A DNA stretch of 43,786 nucleotides, from positions 1 through 43,786 of IMG/VR virus record IMGVR_UViG_3300028802_000468. One strand, 5' to 3'. Position 1 is the stretch's first letter; each line of letters starts with the position of its first letter. Below, piece by piece: positions 38,693 to 43,786 of this stretch. The notes under the pieces are model-generated. The model was given only the letters and a program-made list of their open reading frames with translations, was not told the origin of the DNA and made no database searches. The translations under genes and the position numbers were made by a program. Origin of the DNA: a virus.

Positions 38693-39306
38693 CGAAGCAA
38701 GCCGCCTCGGCGCCAAAGCTCTGCATCACGGTCGGCGAATTGAGCAAGCTCAAGCCCTGCGCCGACGACGGTCGCCGCGTCCGCGCCGCACTTAGGCGTC
38801 TGAACTGCGACCCCGGCTATTGCTTCAGCGCCGCCGCGGCTCGCGAGGCGGGTTGCACCTATTCGGACATGATCTGGGCAGCTTCCGCGATTGCCATGAC
38901 GGACGATGAAGTCGCGCGGCGCCTGACCTATTTCGTCAACGATTGCGCGATCAAGGTGCTGCACATCTTCGAGGAACGCTGGCCCGATGACCAGCGCCCG
39001 CGGCTCGCCATCAAGGCGACCTTGGGCTTCCTCGCCGGCCGCGTCTCGGACGAGGAATGGGGGCGAGCCAGCCGGGATGCGTGGGCTGCGTGGGCTGCGC
39101 GGGCTGCGTGGGCTGCGCGGGCTGCGTGGGCTGCGCGGGCTGCGTGGGCTGCGCGGGCTGCGTGGGCTGCGCGGGATGCGTGGGCTGCGACGGAGTTCGA
39201 TGCCTGGCAGTTCGACCGTCTCATCTTGTGGCTCAGCGAAGCGCCGCCGAAGCCGCTGCGCCTCCCGTCCCGGCCGAAGGCAGTTGCCACCAAGGCCGCA
39301 GCATGA
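38689..39306 (+). CDS. Hypothetical protein with Ala-Trp-Ala-Ala-Arg repeats
   Basis: This 205-residue protein has a mixed N-terminal domain (about 1-128) with a few cysteines (12, 24, 40, 45 and 56) and a long helix. Next comes a strikingly regular stretch (131-167) of AWAARA units coded by 18-bp repeats, and then a C-terminal [13 protein letters not shown] (about 169-181) and basic tail. The repeats should form a helix with tryptophans and arginines on fixed faces. ATGA overlaps are found at each end. Comparable A-W-A-A-R runs occur in phage proteins of unknown function. Confidence 0.7.
   Translation: MTKQAASAPKLCITVGELSKLKPCADDGRRVRAALRRLNCDPGYCFSAAAAREAGCTYSDMIWAASAIAMTDDEVARRLTYFVNDCAIKVLHIFEERWPDDQRPRLAIKATLGFLAGRVSDEEWGRASRDAWAAWAARAAWAARAAWAARAAWAARAAWAARDAWAATEFDAWQFDRLILWLSEAPPKPLRLPSRPKAVATKAAA
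39079..39189 (+). repeat. 18-bp tandem repeat in coding sequence
   Basis: The unit GCGTGGGCTGCGCGGGCT is present in four perfect copies (39088-39159), a fifth with GAT at the end (39160-39177) and partial units on both flanks. Because the unit is a multiple of three, gain or loss would change length but not reading frame. Confidence 0.95.
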
Positions 39307-39704
39307 GGATCGCGGCGGCGCCGCGATCAGGGGCCGGTGCGGCGTCAATGCCCCGACGGGTCAGGCGTTCCAGAAAGAGGGGGTCGCGCACGCCTGAGGG
39401 CGTGATCTACTGCGGCCGCCCGACGGTCCGCGGCAACCCCTTCGACTGGCGCCGGTTCGGCGTCGCCCGCTCGGTACGCCTCTACGAGCAATGGTTCGAC
39501 GGCAAGCTCGCCGCGCTGTCCCTGGAGCGGCTCGGCTTCTCGACTGGAGAAGTCGACGCCCTGTTTCGCTGGCGCGCGCGCCTGCTCGCCGAGCTGCCCC
39601 GCCTGCGCGGCGCCGACCTCCAATGCTGGTGCCCCGAGACGGCGCGCTGGTGCCACGTCGACATCCTCATCAAGCGCGCCAACGCGCCGGAGACCTTCCA
39701 ATGA
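39303..39704 (+). CDS. DUF4326-like protein
   Basis: This 133-residue protein has an arginine-rich N-terminus (about 1-32), then VIYCGRPTVRGNPFDWRRFG (in part, about 34-53), a helix with LYEQWFDGKL, and the C-terminal LRGADLQCWCPETARWCHVDIL (in part). Both ends match DUF4326: Y-x-G-R-x-x-x-x-G-N-P-F and L-R-G-x-D-L-x-C-W-C-...-C-H-x-D-x-L. The conserved cysteines and histidine may bind metal. The function of the family is not established. ATG 39303 overlaps the previous stop; the MTase gene overlaps its end. Confidence 0.85.
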   Translation: MRIAAAPRSGAGAASMPRRVRRSRKRGSRTPEGVIYCGRPTVRGNPFDWRRFGVARSVRLYEQWFDGKLAALSLERLGFSTGEVDALFRWRARLLAELPRLRGADLQCWCPETARWCHVDILIKRANAPETFQ

Positions 39705-42019
39705 AGCATCCCGACCTGCTCGATGGCGCCTCGCCCGTCGCCTTCATCCGCGTCTGGGGTGAAGGCATCATCGTCGACAATTTCGCTGGCGGCGGCGGCG
39801 CCTCGACCGGCATCGAGGCCGCGATCGACCGCCCCGTCGACCTTGCCATCAACCACGACGCCGAGGCGGTGGCGATGCATCTCGCCAATCACCCGGCGAC
39901 GCACCACCTCTGCCAGTCGATCTACGCCGTCGACCCGCTCGAGGCGGTGGACGGCCGCCCCGTCCTGGGCGCGTGGTTCTCGCCCGACTGCAAGCACTTC
40001 TCCAAGGCCAAGGGCGGCAAGCCGGTCGAGAAGAACATCCGCGACCTGGCCTGGACGGTCGTCCACTGGGTCGAGCGGCTCGGTCCGCAACTGCGCCCGC
40101 AGATCATCTGGCTGGAGAATGTCGAGGAGTTCCGCACCTGGGGCCCGCTCGGCGCCGACGACAAGCCCGATCCGAAGCGTAAGGGCGAGACGTTCGACCA
40201 ATGGGTCGGCCGCCTGAGGCGCGCCGGGTACAAGGTCCAGTCGCGCGAGCTGAGGGCCTGCGATTATGGCGCGCCTACCAGCCGCAAGCGTCTCTTCGTC
40301 ATCGCCCGCTGCGACGGTGAGCCGATCGTATGGCCCCAGCCGACACACCGTCCCTCCTGCGAGCTTGCGTTCGAGCGGTGGAACCGCGGCCTGGTGGAGC
40401 GCGGGTTCGAGAAATCGAGCCCGGCCTTGCCGCACTACCGCACCGCCGCCGAGATCATCGACTGGTCGATACCGTGCCCGTCGATCTTCACCCGCAAGAA
40501 GGAGCTGAAGGACGCGACAAAGCGCCGCATCGCCCATGGCATCATGCGATTCGTCGTCAACAGCCCGAAGCCGTTCATCGTCCCGATCACGCACAGCGGC
40601 GGCGACAGCAGGGTTCACTCGGCCGAGGATCCGCTGCGCACGGTCACCACGGCCGCGCGCGGCGAGTTTGCCATGGTCGCCCCGGTCTTCGCGCGCACCG
40701 CCCATGGCGAGCGCGACAGCAAGGGCAAGAAAAGGGGGAAGGGCGATCACGGCCCGGCCGAGCCGTTCCCGACCGTGCTGGCCAGCCGGGACAGTGCGCT
40801 GATCAGCGCGACGATCGTCGGTTGCGGCGGGCGGCGCGGGCAGAGCGGCCCGGTCGACGTCCAAGGGCCCTATCCGACGACGACGGCCAAGGCCGACGCC
40901 TGCCTTGTCGCGGCGGCGCTGGTGAAGCAGAACTTTGGACCGAACCCCGCCCAGGCGGCGGACGCCCCGCTTCACACGGTCACGACGCAGGGCAACAAGT
41001 TCGGCGTCCTTGCCGCCACGCTGGTCAGCGTCGACAACACCAGCACCCGGGCGATCCGCGCCTTCCAGGCACAGGATCCGCTGCGCACGATCACCAGTGC
41101 TGGCGGCGGCTTCGCGGCCGTAAGCGCGACGCTGATCCAGATGGGCTATGGCGAGCGGGAAGGGCAGGCGCCCCGCGTCCTCGATCTGCACATGCCGCTC
41201 GGCACCATTGTCGCCGGCGGGATCAAGCACAGCGTCGCGACCGCGCTCCTCGTCCCCCACGTCATGACGATGCGCAACGCGCAGAAGCCCTACACCGCGG
41301 GCGACGAGCCGACGCATACGATCACGGGCGGCGCGCATCAGAACCTGGTCAGCGCCTTCCTCCACAAATACCGGCCCGATCATCCCGGCCAGTCGCTTGA
41401 CGATCCGGCGCCGACGGTCACCGCGAACAGCTTCATCAAGCGCCCCGGCGGCGCGCCGCCGCTCGCGGTCGTCTGCGCCCATATGGAACAGGCCAACACG
41501 GGCGTCATCGGCCATTCGATGGGCGAGCCAGTGTCGACGATCGTCCAGAAGGGCTGCACGCAACGCCTCGTCGCCACCAGCGTCATGAAGCTGCGCGGCA
41601 CGTCGAAGGACGGCCAGCCGATCGACGAGCCGCTCCACACCGTCTCCGCCGGCGGCACTCACTTCGCGGAAGTGGCCGCCTTCCTGATCAAATATTACGG
41701 CAACGAGAATGGAGGCCACGGCTTCGACCAGCCGATCGGGACTGCCACGACCAAGGAGCGATTCGGCTTGGTCACCGTGACGATCGACGGCGAGGAATAT
41801 GTCATCGCCGATATCGGCATGCGGATGCTGACGCCGCGCGAGCTGGCCCGGGCCCAGGGCTTTCCCGACGATTACATTCTCGACCCGATCGTCAACGGCA
41901 AGCCGCTCACCAAGACGGCGCAGATCCGCATGATCGGCAACAGCGTCTGCCCGCCGCTGTCGGAAGCGCTGGTGCGGGCGAACCTGGTGGCCACTGCTGC
42001 AGAGGCAGTGGCAGCGTGA
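39701..42019 (+). CDS. C5-cytosine DNA methyltransferase with repeat-rich recognition domain
   Basis: This 772-residue protein has motif I IVDNFAGGGGAS (24-35), catalytic motif IV with C97 in SPDCKHFS, motif VI ENVEEF (139-144), motif VIII SRELRACDYGAPTSRKRLF (181-199) and, after a very long gap, motifs IX-X (LTPRELARAQGFPDDY ... MIGNSVCPPLSEAL) near 700-760. Between about 308 and 690, the target-recognition region repeats a motif of the type D/E-x-P-x-x-T-(V/I)-T about eleven times. Typical family members have far fewer copies. The enzyme should methylate phage DNA and protect it from restriction. ATG 39701 overlaps the DUF4326 stop. Confidence 0.9.
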   Translation: MKHPDLLDGASPVAFIRVWGEGIIVDNFAGGGGASTGIEAAIDRPVDLAINHDAEAVAMHLANHPATHHLCQSIYAVDPLEAVDGRPVLGAWFSPDCKHFSKAKGGKPVEKNIRDLAWTVVHWVERLGPQLRPQIIWLENVEEFRTWGPLGADDKPDPKRKGETFDQWVGRLRRAGYKVQSRELRACDYGAPTSRKRLFVIARCDGEPIVWPQPTHRPSCELAFERWNRGLVERGFEKSSPALPHYRTAAEIIDWSIPCPSIFTRKKELKDATKRRIAHGIMRFVVNSPKPFIVPITHSGGDSRVHSAEDPLRTVTTAARGEFAMVAPVFARTAHGERDSKGKKRGKGDHGPAEPFPTVLASRDSALISATIVGCGGRRGQSGPVDVQGPYPTTTAKADACLVAAALVKQNFGPNPAQAADAPLHTVTTQGNKFGVLAATLVSVDNTSTRAIRAFQAQDPLRTITSAGGGFAAVSATLIQMGYGEREGQAPRVLDLHMPLGTIVAGGIKHSVATALLVPHVMTMRNAQKPYTAGDEPTHTITGGAHQNLVSAFLHKYRPDHPGQSLDDPAPTVTANSFIKRPGGAPPLAVVCAHMEQANTGVIGHSMGEPVSTIVQKGCTQRLVATSVMKLRGTSKDGQPIDEPLHTVSAGGTHFAEVAAFLIKYYGNENGGHGFDQPIGTATTKERFGLVTVTIDGEEYVIADIGMRMLTPRELARAQGFPDDYILDPIVNGKPLTKTAQIRMIGNSVCPPLSEALVRANLVATAAEAVAA

Positions 42020-42444
42020 TCGCCGATTTCCTTTCGGCCGCCATCCGCGCCGGCTACGCGCCGGACGCCGCACGGGAGCGCGACGAGCGCGCGCGGCTCT
42101 ACCCGGCGAGAATCGCCGAGGAGAAGATCGAGCGCGGCGATGCCGAGGCGGATTATGCGGCATGGGGCGCGATCGCGCGGTGGTGCGAGGGCAGATGGGG
42201 CGAGACGGTGATCGTCGGCGCCGCCGGCGAGGAGATCACGCTCGAGGCGATGGAGCTCGCTGCCGCCCGCGCCCTCCAGGCTGGCGAGGCGGCCGTGGCG
42301 AAGGCCCCGGCCGATCCGTCCCGGATCGCCCGCCGCGACGCCGTGGCGGCCATTCACGGCCTCCTGAGCCACTATCGCGCATGGCTGGGCGATCTCAATA
42401 CGGAGCTTCGCGCCCAGGCCGCGGCAAGGCGGCAGGCCGCCTGA
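42016..42444 (+). CDS. Hypothetical helical protein
   Basis: This 142-residue protein starts with GTG 42016 (overlap GTGA with the MTase stop). It is alanine- and glutamate-rich and mostly helical, with WGAIARWCEGRWGETVIVG (about 50-68). It lies between the methyltransferase and a small gene upstream of integrase. No family recognised. Confidence 0.6.
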   Translation: MIADFLSAAIRAGYAPDAARERDERARLYPARIAEEKIERGDAEADYAAWGAIARWCEGRWGETVIVGAAGEEITLEAMELAAARALQAGEAAVAKAPADPSRIARRDAVAAIHGLLSHYRAWLGDLNTELRAQAAARRQAA

Positions 42445-42650
42445 TGGGCGCTCACGCCAATTTGCCGAAAGCCGCCTATCCGAGCCAGGCCGTCATCGAC
42501 CGCACCGTCGCGGCCGCGCGCAAGGCGGGCCTTGACCCGGCCGGGCTCGAAGTGCTTCGTGACGGCACCATCCGCATCGTCGAGGCGCGCGCCATGCCGC
42601 AACAGCCAGCCAGCCTTTTCGACGAGCTCGAAGCCGCCGGAAAACTTTGA
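42444..42650 (+). CDS. Small protein upstream of integrase, excisionase candidate
   Basis: This 68-residue protein has one helix (about 14-28: SQAVIDRTVAAARKAGLD), a beta hairpin (GLEVLRDGTIRIVEAR, about 34-49) and a short acidic end (SLFDELEAAGKL, about 57-68). The start TGATG overlaps the previous stop, and its own stop overlaps the integrase ATG in the same way. Small proteins in this position sometimes direct excision, but the fold here does not visibly match the Xis winged helix. The role is an inference from neighbour and size. Confidence 0.6.
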   Translation: MGAHANLPKAAYPSQAVIDRTVAAARKAGLDPAGLEVLRDGTIRIVEARAMPQQPASLFDELEAAGKL

Positions 42651-43786
42651 TGAGCGACGTCGCCGGCGTCCATTTCGTGCGCAGCGCTCGCCCCGGCAAG
42701 CCGGTCCGCTGGTACGTCTATGCCTGGCGGGGCGGCCCGCTCATCATGAAGACCGCCGGCCCAACCAGGCCGAGGCTCGACAGGGAGGCGCTGAGCGCGC
42801 TCGCGGCCGAGCAGGCCAAACTCATCAGTCCGCGGGACGAAGGCACGCTGGCGGGCCTTGCGCGGCGCTGGCGGGGCACAATCCCCGCCAAGGCCAGCCC
42901 GGAATGGACCAAGCTCGCCGCGACGACGAAAGAAACTTGGGGCTACGAGCTGGACGCGATCGAGCGGAGGTGGGGTGAGACGCCGCTGGACGTATGGAAC
43001 GACCCGCGGATGGTGGCGAAGGTCATCGCCTGGCGCGATTCACGCGCAGCCACGCCGCGCGCGGCCGACATGGGCGTCCAAGTGCTCGGCGAGCTGCTCT
43101 TCTGGGGCAAGCTGAGGACCATGGTCGCAATCAACGTCGCTGCGGATGTCCCTGCGCTGTACGAAGGCGCGGACCGCGCTGAGATCATCTGGCTCGAGCA
43201 AGATGATGAAGCCTTCGCCTTGTCGGCGCTCGCTCTCAATCGCCCGCACGTCATCGACGGCCTCGATCTTGCCAACGTCACCGGCATGCGCCGAGGCGAT
43301 CTGATCGGCGTCACCTTTGACGAGGTCAGCGACCACGCGATCGTTCGCACCGCGCGCAAGAAGAGCCGGGGACGGCGGCGGCGGGCGGTGATCCCGCTGA
43401 TCCCCGAGAGCCGCCGGCTGATCGCCGAGCTGCGCACGCGGCACCGAGAGCCAGGGGTCAACACGCTGCTGGTCAATAGTCTCGGCAGGCCATGGACGGC
43501 GGGCAGCTTCACTGCGGCTTTCAATCAGATCCGCGATGCTGCCAACGGCGCCGCCGGCATAATCCACCCGGGCGATCCATCGCTGGGCGAGCCGGATCGA
43601 GTGAAGCATCTCCACGATTGCCGCGGCACGTTCGTGACGAAGCTTTGCCGCACAAATCTGACCGACGAGGAGATCGGTCGCATCGTCGCTTGGTCGCCCC
43701 AGAATGTCGGCAGGGTCCGCCGAACCTATGTTGACGACGCCGCCACCGTGGTGGCACTGAGCGAGCGGATCAGGCCTGCCCTGTAA
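42650..43786 (+). CDS. int: Tyrosine-type site-specific integrase
   Basis: This 378-residue integrase has an N-terminal arm-binding part (about 1-60), a core-binding helical domain (about 65-170) and a catalytic domain (about 180-378). The active residues are visible: R214 in TGMRRGDL, a lysine at about 237-238, H322-x-x-R325 in HLHDCRGTF, W348 in the place of the second histidine, and Y360 in RRTYVDD. ATG 42650 overlaps the previous stop (TGATG). It is transcribed toward the right end of the prophage, where the second attachment junction must be. It is the last gene of the repressor-controlled rightward operon. Confidence 0.93.
   Translation: MSDVAGVHFVRSARPGKPVRWYVYAWRGGPLIMKTAGPTRPRLDREALSALAAEQAKLISPRDEGTLAGLARRWRGTIPAKASPEWTKLAATTKETWGYELDAIERRWGETPLDVWNDPRMVAKVIAWRDSRAATPRAADMGVQVLGELLFWGKLRTMVAINVAADVPALYEGADRAEIIWLEQDDEAFALSALALNRPHVIDGLDLANVTGMRRGDLIGVTFDEVSDHAIVRTARKKSRGRRRRAVIPLIPESRRLIAELRTRHREPGVNTLLVNSLGRPWTAGSFTAAFNQIRDAANGAAGIIHPGDPSLGEPDRVKHLHDCRGTFVTKLCRTNLTDEEIGRIVAWSPQNVGRVRRTYVDDAATVVALSERIRPAL

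Noticed and set aside
39079-39189. CRISPR-like repeat array
   Set aside because: Units are contiguous 18-bp coding repeats without spacers.
39057-39302. Upstream extension of the DUF4326-like protein through Gly-Cys-Val repeats
   Set aside because: The frame is an alternative reading of the 18-bp repeat. ATG at 39303 overlaps the preceding stop and the family match begins after it.
39482-42163. A minus-strand open frame of 893 codons opposite the C5 methyltransferase
   Set aside because: The plus strand carries all the methyltransferase motifs and start overlaps; the opposite frame is an Arg/Ala/Gly-rich shadow.

Overview
This window is a nearly complete temperate siphovirus-type prophage, about 41.9 kb, in a high-GC alphaproteobacterial chromosome. 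Protein style suggests Sphingomonadales, but this is an inference because no rRNA or marker gene is present. Positions 1-1870 are host DNA: an ECF sigma factor, a membrane partner likely to be its anti-sigma factor, and a PilZ-type protein. At 1871-1910 the 5' half of a tRNA-Gly(TCC) gene stops just past the anticodon loop and phage DNA begins, so this is the left attachment junction. The tyrosine integrase ends exactly at the right edge of the window, so the right junction lies just outside.

Reading leftward (minus strand) from the centre are the late genes. DNA packaging and head genes lie at 18095-26211: HNH nuclease, TerS, TerL, HK97 portal, prohead protease, major capsid and head-tail connectors. 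Tail genes lie at 6773-18095: terminator, tube, frameshifted assembly chaperone, tape measure, two minor tail proteins, an NlpC/P60-like peptidase and a 1536-residue tip protein. Their order matches the distal-tail module of gene transfer agents and related siphophages. The lysis and small-protein cassette lies at 2020-6776: three-domain endolysin, holin-like membrane proteins and an overlapping spanin pair. A single plus-strand gene, a zinc-ribbon membrane protein with its own promoter, sits inside the tail operon as a probable moron.

The leftward early region (26385-36957) carries a primase-polymerase/SF3 helicase, an XF1762-type protein, DNA-binding and small unknown proteins, a helicase-DNA methyltransferase fusion and a Cro-like regulator. 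The control region at 36958-37030 holds three operators of the form AATAC-N5-GTATT, spaced exactly 24 bp centre to centre. The divergent S24-family autocleaving repressor (37031-37768) is followed by two more such operators with the same 24-bp spacing. These overlap a second promoter that drives the rightward operon (37835-43786) of small proteins, a DUF4326-like protein, a C5 DNA methyltransferase with an unusually repeat-rich target-recognition region, and the integrase. One repressor therefore appears to silence both early transcription units through two promoters of nearly identical geometry.

I did not find a clearly new multi-gene system. The strongest unusual signals are the duplicated operator-promoter architecture, the repeat-expanded C5 methyltransferase, the zinc-ribbon moron, the -1 frameshift in the tail chaperone, an M15-like domain inside the tape measure protein, and an attachment site that leaves the tRNA unrepaired at the left end.
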